Positions 29,332 through 37,530 of a stretch of 64,000 nucleotides of DNA are shown one piece after another (within the stretch, counting starts at the first letter, position 1; every line of letters starts with the position of its first letter). The stretch covers positions 124,001 through 188,000 of the forward strand of contig JANCYW010000001.1 of the NCBI GenBank assembly GCA_026184775.1, in the 5' to 3' direction. The stretch comes from Cyanidium caldarium. Its lineage: Eukaryota; Rhodophyta; Bangiophyceae; Cyanidiales; Cyanidiaceae. The translations under genes and the position numbers were made by a program. A model generated the notes under the pieces. The model ran no database searches and was not told where the DNA came from. It saw only the letters and a list, made by a program, of their open reading frames with translations.

Positions 29332-31638
29332 CTAGCCCATCTCGGCTACCGCGTGTTGCACGGTCGCGGCTCGCTGTACCATCGCGCGAATGAGTCGGTC
29401 GTTGCGATCCAGCAGTTGCTGCAGCTCCTCCCGCTGGGCGGTGCGCAGACCGATGGAAACTGGCGGCGCTGTCGTCGACGCCGGCTCCATCGGGGTCCGT
29501 GCTACCCGCGACTGCATTTCCGCCAATCTCCGTTTCGCCAGCGCCACGCTCTCAGCATATCGTCGCAGCTGTCGAAACGCCTCCACCTCGGCAGCGCTGA
29601 GGCCCGGTCGCCGATGCGCGACTCGCCACTCCAGCGCGTCCAGTCGCCGCAGCAGATTCTCGTTCATCGGTTCGATCAGTTCGTGGCAGCGTTGTTGCAG
29701 GCGGTGCGCCCGCATGGCCAGCGTCTCAGTGTGCTGGCGCAGACGCTGCTCTAGCTGCTCGACGGCGTCGAAGCGCTGTGGCAGGGCATCGATCACCGGC
29801 CGCATCTGGGCGAGGTACAGGGCACGCAGCGGACGCACCGTCTGCTCCCAATCGCCGGCGATGGTGGCCAATGCCTCCACCTCCTCCAGGGTAGGTGGAT
29901 GCGGCTGGTCGGCGGCGGCGCGGGTGTAGAGGGCGCGGTTGGCGATCGGCGGCCAGTGCTGCAGCGCCCGTTCCAACGCGCTCTCCACCGTTGGTGGTGA
30001 ATTGTCCGCACAAGTCGTTTGCGTAGCGAACCGAGATGAGGAGAGCGACGGCGACATGTGTCGCCCCGGGACAGTATTCATCCACCATCGCAAAGCGCTC
30101 GCATGCACCAGCCACGCATCACCATCGCCCTCCGCAGTCAGTATCGCATGCGCCAGCGGCATGCCCGCCCGCAAGCCCGTGCCGCCCAGGTGCGCTTCGG
30201 CCATTCCAATCATCGGTCGCCTCGACGACGTCGACGACGACGACGACGACGACGACGATCTCGCGGGCGTCAACGTCACCACCGTCGACAGAGGCAAATC
30301 CATCGCGTCGGACTCGGGCGGCGCCTGCTGCTCCCATTGTCGCTTCAGCGCATCCAACCAACCGACATACACCGCATGCGCCCCGAATCGACTGCGGATC
30401 AGCAGCACCGTCCGGTGACGTCGGGCGGCCAGGCGCGACACGCTCACCGTCGGCGCCGCCTCGGCATCCACAGCTGTCTTCTCCAGATGTTCCTCACCCT
30501 CGGGACTCAATAGAAGGCGTTCGTACAGCAGCAGCGCCGGTGCCAAATCCTCCAAACGCTGCGCCTCATCCGCCGTCTGCCAGGCCGGCTCGACTGCCTC
30601 CATCGACAGCAACAGATCCACGGCGCCGCCGTGCCAACTGCGAACCAGCAACGGCCCCATCGGGCACGGCACGCACACAAGGCCGCCGGCCCAGTCGTAG
30701 GCGGCATCGGGCGCCGGCTGGTGGTGCTCCAGGTAACACGGACCCTGAAGAGCGGGTGCGGGGAAATGCGGCAGCGGTCGCAGCACTCGGAAAGCGTCCG
30801 GACAGCCCGACACCGACACCACACACTCGCGCAACCAGCGTTGCCGCAAGGACGCGTCGGCGGATGTGACGGAGGCGGACGCGGTGCGCCACAAACCCTC
30901 CACCGTGCGCGTGGAGAGAACAGCACCGACGGGCGCCACTGGACACAACACGAATACGGCGCCATCGGCATCGCGCAACAAATAGAGCGTGAGGCGCGCC
31001 CAGACCATCTCCCCGTCGCCATCCGCGTCGGCATCGGCACGACCTGCTGCCCCGAACGCGACCGCCGACGGTGGCGTCGACAGGCCGTCCTGCCCGGGCA
31101 GCAACACCCGCAGCGTCTGCTCAGCAGTGCTGCTCTCCAGCACGTCAAACAGCTGCAGCACGCCATCGGACGCCAACACCGCCAAATGTCCGTCGCTCCA
31201 CGGATGCCAATGCACTTGCAGCAGACGCGCCAACGACACTGTATGGCCAACCGGATGCACTGCCAGCACCAGCGGCGTCGCCGTGAGCGTGTCATCGTGC
31301 AGTGCCAGTTGCGACACGTCCACCACCGCGCAGTGCTCGGCGTCGTACAGCGCCAGGAAGCGGTCGCTCTCCGATAGGCACAGTGCCACCGGCCGAAACC
31401 GCAACGCCGGCCGCAACTGCACCCAGCGCGGCGCCTGCAGTGGACGGTCGTCACCGGTCACTGGTGCTACACGCAGTTGCCCGTGTCGATCCAGCGCGTA
31501 CACCCGACTGCCGTCCCGCGAACTGCACAGCACCGACCGCAAGTCGACGGTCGACCCATCCTCCTCTTCACGCCTCTCCACTGGTTCCGGCTCGGCGAAC
31601 AGGTGCCACTGCGACAGCCGAGCCAGTGCCTCTTCCAT
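29332..31638 (-). CDS. NUP88: nucleoporin NUP88-like
   Basis: 768 residues. An N-terminal beta-propeller domain contains the family stretch LLQVHWHPWSDGHLAVLASD, close to the NUP88 consensus LxVxWHPxSxxHLxxLTSD. The C-terminal about 190 residues are helical coiled coil (LEQRLRQHTETLAMRAHRLQ onward). NUP88 sits on the cytoplasmic face of the nuclear pore with NUP214 and NUP62 and takes part in mRNA and ribosome export. A (GAC)n tract at 30225-30258 codes a poly-Ser linker. It ends 24 bp from the convergent demethylase stop and starts 39 bp downstream of the delta-COP stop. Confidence 0.82.
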   Translation of the reverse strand: MEEALARLSQWHLFAEPEPVERREEEDGSTVDLRSVLCSSRDGSRVYALDRHGQLRVAPVTGDDRPLQAPRWVQLRPALRFRPVALCLSESDRFLALYDAEHCAVVDVSQLALHDDTLTATPLVLAVHPVGHTVSLARLLQVHWHPWSDGHLAVLASDGVLQLFDVLESSTAEQTLRVLLPGQDGLSTPPSAVAFGAAGRADADADGDGEMVWARLTLYLLRDADGAVFVLCPVAPVGAVLSTRTVEGLWRTASASVTSADASLRQRWLRECVVSVSGCPDAFRVLRPLPHFPAPALQGPCYLEHHQPAPDAAYDWAGGLVCVPCPMGPLLVRSWHGGAVDLLLSMEAVEPAWQTADEAQRLEDLAPALLLYERLLLSPEGEEHLEKTAVDAEAAPTVSVSRLAARRHRTVLLIRSRFGAHAVYVGWLDALKRQWEQQAPPESDAMDLPLSTVVTLTPARSSSSSSSSSTSSRRPMIGMAEAHLGGTGLRAGMPLAHAILTAEGDGDAWLVHASALRWWMNTVPGRHMSPSLSSSRFATQTTCADNSPPTVESALERALQHWPPIANRALYTRAAADQPHPPTLEEVEALATIAGDWEQTVRPLRALYLAQMRPVIDALPQRFDAVEQLEQRLRQHTETLAMRAHRLQQRCHELIEPMNENLLRRLDALEWRVAHRRPGLSAAEVEAFRQLRRYAESVALAKRRLAEMQSRVARTPMEPASTTAPPVSIGLRTAQREELQQLLDRNDRLIRAMVQRAATVQHAVAEMG

Positions 31639-31677
31639 CGCTCTCTCTTTCTCTCTGGCAGACTTGCCCTCACCGGT

Positions 31678-33399
31678 TTACACGATCTGATACCGTTCGG
31701 TGCTCAAGCGCGACTCGGCGGTGAACGCGGGCGACTCGGCGGCAGCCACATGGCCCAGCGGCTCGATGCGGTCGATGGCCAGTCGGGTGCAGGTGGCCGA
31801 CGCCACAAACGACACTTCCAGCGGGAACAGGTGGTCGGGCTCGACGACCAGCGGCAGGGTAAACTCCAGACTGCCGTTGCTGCCGGGTTCGATGTGCGCG
31901 AGTTTCCACAGCAGACACGGGCGGCGGGCATCGTACTCGGCTTGGCCATCGCAGTGACCGATCTGCGGCGCCATCGATGAGGGCGCGCGCGGCACGGGTA
32001 CGCACACCACCACGTCGCGCAGTGCGGCTGGCGGTGTCGGCGCCTCGTACTCGATGTTCACCGTGGTGTCGTTGGCGGTGGCACTCGGCCAACAGTTGAT
32101 GATCAGCGGCAGCATCGACTCGTCGGTGCTCTGCAGGCGCCACTTGACCAGTCCGAGCGGGGTGGCCGCGCCGGTGGGAAAGGCACGCTCCCGGTTCTTC
32201 AGGGCGATGGCGTTTGACTGTTGCCACAGCGTCTTGTCGATGGTGGGATGGATGCGCATCTGAAAGGCGCGCAATACCGCCTCCGATATCGGCTGCAGGT
32301 GAATGATGCAGCGCGTCAAGTTCGGGTCCTGGATTTGCATCAGCAGCTCGCCTTTGATCTCCAGCTGCTCGACGCCGCCGTCGCGACCGACGCGCGCGTT
32401 GATGCGTTCGTCCAGCAGAAAGTGCACCGGGGAGGTGGGCACGGAAGCGGGCGCCGTCGTCGCCGGTCGGAGCGCGGTGGTTTCCGTGGTCGTCGCCCGT
32501 TTCGCGGCAGGCGTCTCCACCTCCACCACTTCACCCTCGGCGCGCATGCGCTCGAGCCAGTCGTCCGCCGCGGCGGCAGTGCGCGCCTTGCCCAGCGCCA
32601 GTCCGCGCCCGCCGGTGGAGGCGGCCACACCCGGTGCGCTCGCACCGCCCGGAGCCGCAGCACCCAGCGTCAGGCTGCTGCTCATGCTGGGCGCGGTGGT
32701 CGACGCGGCGGTCGCCGTCATCGGACCGACACCCTGCATGGTGCCGGAAGAGTAGGCGCCCGAGGAGATGGACGGCATCATGCTCGCCGACGACACCGCG
32801 CCACCCTCGAGCCCCATCAGGCGCCGCATCTCGGGCGGTATCTTGGCCATGTCCTGCTTCTGACGATCGATCATCTGGGCCTTGCGGCGCATCTCCTCGC
32901 GCGCCTCGCTCATCTTGCTCTCCTTGATGGCCTTGGCCAGGCGCTCTTCGTGGCTGTACATCTCCAGAAACTGTCGCACCTGCGGTATGTCGACGTTTTC
33001 GCGGCAGCCGCCCCAGTCGATGACCTCGTCAAAGGCGAACACCAGATCAAACGCCGACTCATACACCGCCTCCTCGTCCACCATGCCGTACGGCGGACAC
33101 GACTCCGACACCAGCTTGCTCAGCAGGCGCAGCGTCTCCAGATCCTCGACGATATTGCTCGACTTGTTGGTGACCAGCACCACGTACAAGTCCTCCACAG
33201 GTTGGTACACGTAACGCACCGAGTCGGACTCGATGAAGGTGTGCTGCCGGCCGAGTGGCAGTGCAGAGGAGGAGCCGTGAATGAGCTTGGGAAACGTGGC
33301 CAGCAGCCCCTCGATGCGCAACCGCGGCATCTCGCGGTACTGCCGAGAGAGGAGCAGTTTGCCCTGTTTGGTGAGGATCGACGCCGCGAGGACAACCAT
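31678..33399 (-). CDS. coatomer subunit delta
   Basis: 573 residues, normal for delta-COP/archain. It opens with MVVLAASILTKQGKLLLSRQ, the longin-like start shared with AP mu chains, followed by FIESDSVRYVYQPVEDLYVV and FDLVFAFDEVID. A linker with KGLALGKA-like sequence (RGLALGKARTA) precedes the C-terminal mu-homology domain, from about residue 320, with VEQLEIKGELLMQI. Delta-COP is part of the F-subcomplex of COPI, which coats Golgi-to-ER vesicles. Start is the first ATG. Confidence 0.96.
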   Translation of the reverse strand: MVVLAASILTKQGKLLLSRQYREMPRLRIEGLLATFPKLIHGSSSALPLGRQHTFIESDSVRYVYQPVEDLYVVLVTNKSSNIVEDLETLRLLSKLVSESCPPYGMVDEEAVYESAFDLVFAFDEVIDWGGCRENVDIPQVRQFLEMYSHEERLAKAIKESKMSEAREEMRRKAQMIDRQKQDMAKIPPEMRRLMGLEGGAVSSASMMPSISSGAYSSGTMQGVGPMTATAASTTAPSMSSSLTLGAAAPGGASAPGVAASTGGRGLALGKARTAAAADDWLERMRAEGEVVEVETPAAKRATTTETTALRPATTAPASVPTSPVHFLLDERINARVGRDGGVEQLEIKGELLMQIQDPNLTRCIIHLQPISEAVLRAFQMRIHPTIDKTLWQQSNAIALKNRERAFPTGAATPLGLVKWRLQSTDESMLPLIINCWPSATANDTTVNIEYEAPTPPAALRDVVVCVPVPRAPSSMAPQIGHCDGQAEYDARRPCLLWKLAHIEPGSNGSLEFTLPLVVEPDHLFPLEVSFVASATCTRLAIDRIEPLGHVAAAESPAFTAESRLSTERYQIV

Positions 33400-33731
33400 A
33401 GTAGCGGGAGGAGAAAAGAGAGGGGAGAAGGATCAACCGCCACGAAGACAGAGAGCGCGCCGATACCGCGGCCTCGACACAGCGCTTGCCAAAGTCGGTC
33501 ACCGAGTCGGTCACCGAACCCGAGGGCGCCGCGGCCAATTCGAGGCAACTGACCGCGGCGTGCGCGCGGAGAGCATGAGCGTCGCGGCATGGCCTCCGGG
33601 ACTGCAGCAGCAGAGGCATGTGCTGTCAGGGTCATCACCAGCCGTGTACCCGCTACTGGTGTTTTATATACCTACACGGCGTTCGTGTGCGTTATTCTAC
33701 ACTTCCTATCCCCTACCCGCAGTCTCCGGCA
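33400..33731. other. delta-COP promoter region
   Basis: 332 bp upstream of delta-COP and downstream of the pentapeptide protein gene. It contains a 12-bp direct repeat in tandem (gtcggtcaccga, about 33494-33517). No gene was recognised. Confidence 0.45.
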
Positions 33732-34361
33732 TCACTCCTGCGGTGGACAGGCGAGCGACTCGCGCGTATCCACACCAGTGCGCGTGTTCACGCCGTGTGC
33801 CCGCTTACACAGGTACCGACGCTGGTCCGGGCGCAACAACACGTCGGTCCAGTCGGAGTTGTCGATGTGCACGCCCTCCAACTTGGTGGCGCCCACGACG
33901 TACGCGTTGACCAGCACTGCGTCGGTGAGGTCGGCGTTGCGCAAATTGGCCAGTTCCAGGTTGACGCGCGACAAGTCCGCGCCTCGAAAGTTGGTACCCG
34001 CGCAGTCGGCGTCGAAGAACGACGCGTCCTGCAGGTTGGCGTCGGAAAAGTCACCTTCGCGCACGATGCTCTGCTGAAACGACACGCCGTGCAAGTCCTT
34101 TCCAGCAAAGTTGGCGCCCTCCAAGTTGACACCCCGGGTGATGATCTTCGAGGTGCCGGTGGACAGCGTGGATGCCCCGCCGCCGGGCACTTTGAAATCG
34201 CTGGCCGTCTCCGCCAGCGCCGGGCCCGGGAGTTGGGTGGACAGGAAGATGAGTGTCGCCGCTGACCACGCTGGCATCCACCTCACTGAACACTGCAGCC
34301 TTACGGCGGGGGTGCGAGTGCTCCGGGAGCGGAAAGTGGGAGGCGAGGGAGTGATGAACAT
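33732..34361 (-). CDS. thylakoid-lumen pentapeptide-repeat protein (TL15/TL17-like)
   Basis: 209 residues. The N-terminus has the bipartite targeting layout of lumenal proteins: a basic Ser/Thr/Arg-rich transit region, then a hydrophobic stretch ([15 protein letters not shown]) ending in GPALA before ET, a thylakoidal processing site. The mature part is a run of pentapeptide repeats with the A(D/N)LxX pattern, for example [13 protein letters not shown] and [19 protein letters not shown]. The C-terminal [20 protein letters not shown] is conserved in cyanobacterial and plant lumenal members. Function of the family is not settled. Divergent from NOC2 with a 126-bp gap. Confidence 0.88.
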   Translation of the reverse strand: MFITPSPPTFRSRSTRTPAVRLQCSVRWMPAWSAATLIFLSTQLPGPALAETASDFKVPGGGASTLSTGTSKIITRGVNLEGANFAGKDLHGVSFQQSIVREGDFSDANLQDASFFDADCAGTNFRGADLSRVNLELANLRNADLTDAVLVNAYVVGATKLEGVHIDNSDWTDVLLRPDQRRYLCKRAHGVNTRTGVDTRESLACPPQE

Positions 34362-34461
34362 GAGGTGCTCCCTTCACGAGACCGCGACGAATGTCTGCCG
34401 GCGCCGCGGCGAGATCGTCCGAGCCCCAGCGGGCCGTCCCGCAGGCTTCCTCTCCACCGTG

Positions 34462-34480
34462 CACACACACACACACACAC
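34462..34480 (+). repeat. (CA)n microsatellite in the NOC2 leader
   Basis: About nine to ten uninterrupted CA dinucleotides end 7 bp before the ATG at 34488, inside the 126-bp divergent promoter between the pentapeptide protein and NOC2 genes. Confidence 0.9.
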
Positions 34481-34487
34481 CGACCCC

Positions 34488-35621
34488 ATGAGAACGGAGT
34501 TGCGCACGTTGCGGCAACTGGTGCGTGCTTTTGCTGAGGGCGACGATGAATCACTCCTGTGGAAAGCGGTCGACAAGGTGCCGTACAAGCTGCGCCGCCT
34601 GCTGCAGCATGAGGGCGACGCCGGCTGGCGGCGGGTGCGCCGGGCGGTGCGCACGTTTTGCACGGCACTGGCAGAGTTGCTGTCTCGGGTGCTGACCGAG
34701 GAGGCGCGAGTGCGCCTGCTAGAATGTGCACACCGAATGGTGCCGTATGCCGTGCGACTGGCGGCGTCGGGCAAGGCGTTGGTGCAGGCAGCGGTGACCG
34801 TGTGGAACGACGCTGGCGCCGCCGATCCGACGCGGTCAGCCGCCCAACGCGTGCTAGAGGCGGTGGCGCGCCAGTCGCAGAGCGGCCTGGTGGATCGGAT
34901 GCTGCGGGCGGTGTGCACCGGTCGGGTGTATGGTGCTGAGGGGGCGGCGCGCGTTTTCGCAGCCGCCGACCCGAACATCGCTTACCGGATGGCGTTTCTG
35001 CAGGTGCAGGAGCTGGCGCTGGCGCTGCGACGGGGCCGAGACCATGTGGCGACCACCGTGTACGCGAAACGCCTGCGTTGGTGGGCTACGGTGCTGAGCC
35101 AGGTGCCAGCGCTGCATCCGCTGGGGTTTCCTCACGGTGAGGTGGTGCTGGGGTGGATGCGGCTGTTCGAGGGGCGGGACGCGCTGCGATGGCGACTGCA
35201 GGGTGCCGATTGCCTGATTGAAGTGATGAACGCGGTCAAAGTGTATATGCCGGTGGCGCCGCTGCTGCTGGAGATGACCGGTGTCAAACTGCCCAAAGAG
35301 GAGGAGGAGGCACTGGCATATCGGTTGCTGCAGGTGGCCGCGGCCTGGGTGGAGCATCCGGCGTTTCCGGAAATGGGCGCGACGCTGGTGCGCCGCCTCG
35401 GCAAGGGACAGCCACGTGCCCTGGATCGGGCGAGGAAACGGATACGGGAGGATGTGGAGAGCGCGCTGCAGAGGCGCCGGGACGGGGTGCACGGGTCAGC
35501 GGTGTGGCGCGTGCAGCAACTGCTGGTGGCCGAGGAGGAGCGAAAAACTCGGGAGAGACGAGTGGACGGAAAAGCCGATGAGGTGGATCGGGAGCAGTTG
35601 GTGCCCTTGGAGTGGGATTAG
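34488..35621 (+). CDS. short NOC2-like ribosome biogenesis protein
   Basis: 377 residues. The core LHPLGFPHGEVVLGWMRLF, LRWRLQGADCLIEVMNAVKV and YMPVAPLLLEMTG matches the NOC2 domain (P-L-x-F-P-hydrophobic ... IPVxPLLLEV). NOC2 binds NOC1 or NOC3 to move pre-60S particles from the nucleolus. Typical members are about 700 residues, so this is a trimmed version that lacks the long acidic N- and C-terminal extensions. The chosen ATG directly follows a CA repeat; the open frame begins at 34365. Ends with an acidic/basic helical tail. Confidence 0.78.
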   Translation: MRTELRTLRQLVRAFAEGDDESLLWKAVDKVPYKLRRLLQHEGDAGWRRVRRAVRTFCTALAELLSRVLTEEARVRLLECAHRMVPYAVRLAASGKALVQAAVTVWNDAGAADPTRSAAQRVLEAVARQSQSGLVDRMLRAVCTGRVYGAEGAARVFAAADPNIAYRMAFLQVQELALALRRGRDHVATTVYAKRLRWWATVLSQVPALHPLGFPHGEVVLGWMRLFEGRDALRWRLQGADCLIEVMNAVKVYMPVAPLLLEMTGVKLPKEEEEALAYRLLQVAAAWVEHPAFPEMGATLVRRLGKGQPRALDRARKRIREDVESALQRRRDGVHGSAVWRVQQLLVAEEERKTRERRVDGKADEVDREQLVPLEWD

Positions 35622-35714
35622 GGAGGCGGGAATGCTGACACACAGCGGTCGGCGTCTCCACAGTGGACCCGCCCCAGAATTGGCCTCCTGTGAGAGGCTG
35701 GATCCACCAACAAC

Positions 35715-35720
35715 AAAAAA
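35715..35720 (-). terminator. oligo-T RNA polymerase III terminator
   Basis: Six T residues on the minus strand begin two bases after the discriminator base of the tRNA-Arg gene (one intervening C), the standard Pol III stop. Confidence 0.85.
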
Positions 35721-35721
35721 G

Positions 35722-35874
35722 CGCGGCCGCTGGGACTCGATCCCAGAGTCTTCGCGTCCCTCTCTGCGCATGATAACACCACGCGCTGACCGAAGCGCGA
35801 CGCCTTCTCCATTGGGCCTCGTACCGCGCGGTGCGAAAATGCGCGTTCCCGCGGTCCGAGTAGGCCACGGCCGC
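35722..35874 (-). tRNA. tRNA-Arg(TCG) with two introns, one in the D-arm
   Basis: Read on the minus strand: exon 1 35874-35862 (GCGGCCGTGGCCT: acceptor 5' strand, positions 8-9, D-stem), intron 1 35861-35814 (48 nt), exon 2 35813-35790 (D-loop AATGGAGA to anticodon TCG at 35793-35791 plus base 37), intron 2 35789-35758 (32 nt, canonical 37/38), exon 3 35757-35722. The mature 73-nt RNA folds fully: acceptor GCGGCCG/CGGCCGC perfect 7 bp, D-stem GCCT/AGGC, anticodon stem TCGCG/CGCGA, T-stem CTGGG/CCCAG, discriminator G. Without removing intron 1 no acceptor stem forms. The T-loop starts with A rather than T at position 54. Ectopic tRNA introns are known in cyanidiophyte red algae. Confidence 0.9.
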
Positions 35875-36190
35875 TTCCGAATCGCGCACAGAAATGGCCG
35901 CGAACAGCCTAAAATGCCTTTCGGGACGCGGACAAGTGCAGGGGGAATGACGATGATGATCGAAGGAAATGGAAGGGCAAGGAAGGATTGGCGGAAAACG
36001 CTCGTCGATAGCCTCCCACGACCAAGCACGAGCGCCTCCGCCCCTCTTCTTCCGCCTCGCTTTCTGTGCAAGAAAACGCTCTCCTGGCATCCGTCGTTCC
36101 CTCCACTGGAATCTCGCAGCGATCCTTTCAGCCGCCTGACCGCATGGGCGGTTTCGCGTTGCCAGCCCGCTATTCTCACGCCGCGAGCCG
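35875..36190. other. spacer between tRNA and membrane-protein gene
   Basis: About 315 bp, probably promoter of the plus-strand membrane-protein gene. No ORF with family features was found. Confidence 0.4.
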
Positions 36191-36649
36191 ATGAGGCACA
36201 ACTCCCGCCTCGCGCTCCTGCTCTGCCTCTTTGCGCTCTTCCTCCTCCTGTATCTCTTCGCCTCCCCTGTTTGCTCTTCCCCGATCTTGCAGCCGGAGCC
36301 GTCACCGCTGTCCATCCTGGTGGCGATCGACGTGTCCTCGGGCAACACCACCGCGCTGGCCACCGACCAGGACGACGTGGTCGATGACGACAACGACGAC
36401 CGCAACGATCCCGTTGACATTGACGACGACGGCGACTCTGCTTTACAAGACGATTCGGACGACGGCTGGCTGGATCAAGCCGCCGACTACGTCTCCAAAA
36501 TGCCTCAAATCACTCGGCCCCTCAAGGGCCGCGGCAAGTTCGTAGCGCTGCTCAGCGCGGCGCTCCTATTGGTCGCGTGCACCGGCGTGGTCGTGCAACT
36601 CAGTCGTCGCCGCCGCCACTACGCTCGCCTCCGCTCTCCGCTGCCGTAA
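36191..36649 (+). CDS. small secreted/membrane protein with acidic ectodomain
   Basis: 152 residues. A signal peptide or anchor (RLALLLCLFALFLLLYLFA) is followed by an ectodomain with a very acidic stretch (DDVVDDDNDDRNDPVDIDDD), a short amphipathic segment, a second membrane helix (FVALLSAALLLVACTGVVV) and a basic tail (RRRRHYARLR). Topology is that of a type I single-pass protein after signal cleavage. The Asp/Asn run could bind Ca2+. I know no homologous family. Its last 50 bp overlap the 3' end of the convergent proteasome gene. Confidence 0.65.
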   Translation: MRHNSRLALLLCLFALFLLLYLFASPVCSSPILQPEPSPLSILVAIDVSSGNTTALATDQDDVVDDDNDDRNDPVDIDDDGDSALQDDSDDGWLDQAADYVSKMPQITRPLKGRGKFVALLSAALLLVACTGVVVQLSRRRRHYARLRSPLP

Positions 36650-37331
36650 ACCTATCTATTCGCTCCACACCGCGCTCGCCCACCACCACCATCTCCAACT
36701 CGTACGGCTTGTCCTTGACGACGTCGCGCGACCGCTCCACCACACCAGCCACCTCGCGCATCGCCTCGGCGCGCTCGCGCTCCGCCCACCGCACCTTGTC
36801 GAGCTCGGTGCGCACCGCCGTCCGCCCCTTGCCGTGCGCGTACGCTCGATACTTGTACACGCTGCCGTCCGGCTCCACAGCATACAATACCGCACCAACC
36901 ACCGCATCCCAAGCGCCAATCACCGCCGTGCACCCAAACGGCCGCACGTGCCAGTACAACGAGTATAGGTGCGCATAGCCGGCCACCCGATCCGCCAACA
37001 CCCGCGCCGGAATCGCCTCGCCGTACACCGCCCGGTAGTTCTCCGCCTCACTGCGCGCCCGCGCCACCAAGTGCCGCCCATCCGGCCCCATACCGCCCAC
37101 AGCTATCGCCACGTGCCGATCCACCGTGTGCACTCGCCGCAACGTGCCCGAGACCACGAAGCGATGCGGCAACACGTTCTCCACCGCCAGCACCACCGCG
37201 TCCCGACACACCACCCCCACTACCGTGCCACTCAACTCCACCGCCTTGTTGGCATACTCCAGCTGAAACACCCTCCCCTCGGGCGAGAAGGTGGTGGTGC
37301 TCAGATCGTAACCCGATCCCACGCCCGCCAT
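36600..37331 (-). CDS. 20S proteasome subunit alpha (PSMA3/PRE10 type)
   Basis: 243 residues. It opens with GSGYDLSTTTFSPEGRVFQL, the proteasome alpha signature, in the form (GYD-S-TTFSPDGRVFQVEYA) specific to the alpha-7/PSMA3 subunit. Later GCTAVIGAWDAV and the YGxxYG-like gate region fit the fold. The acidic tail common in PSMA3 is reduced to SGGERSGGGDD. It is a structural subunit of the outer ring. The ATG at 37331 sits back to back with an in-frame ATG (37330) of the plus-strand TOG gene frame. Confidence 0.94.
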   Translation of the reverse strand: MAGVGSGYDLSTTTFSPEGRVFQLEYANKAVELSGTVVGVVCRDAVVLAVENVLPHRFVVSGTLRRVHTVDRHVAIAVGGMGPDGRHLVARARSEAENYRAVYGEAIPARVLADRVAGYAHLYSLYWHVRPFGCTAVIGAWDAVVGAVLYAVEPDGSVYKYRAYAHGKGRTAVRTELDKVRWAERERAEAMREVAGVVERSRDVVKDKPYELEMVVVGERGVERIDRFTAAESGGERSGGGDD

Positions 37332-37530
37332 GTTCACGTTACGGGCCTGTGTGTGTGTCTGTCGACGCTCACCCCGAACGAATCGCCCGTTCCGCCGTCT
37401 CGCCGTTCGACGTCGTCGTGCAATCCGCAATCGGGCGAGCGGTTTCAAACCGACGCGTCGATTTGGCGCGAGTCCTCTCGGTGTGCTCTCGGCCGACGCC
37501 AGTGCCTCCTGTCTGTCGTTCATTCTCGTT

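Noticed and set aside
32221-33552. 443-codon plus ORF over delta-COP
   Set aside because: Antisense shadow of a clearly conserved gene.
35722-35874. circularly permuted tRNA
   Set aside because: D-arm, anticodon arm and T-arm are in normal order; two introns explain the structure fully.
35284-36420. 378-codon minus ORF across NOC2 and the tRNA
   Set aside because: Covers the tRNA gene and antisense of NOC2; no protein family.
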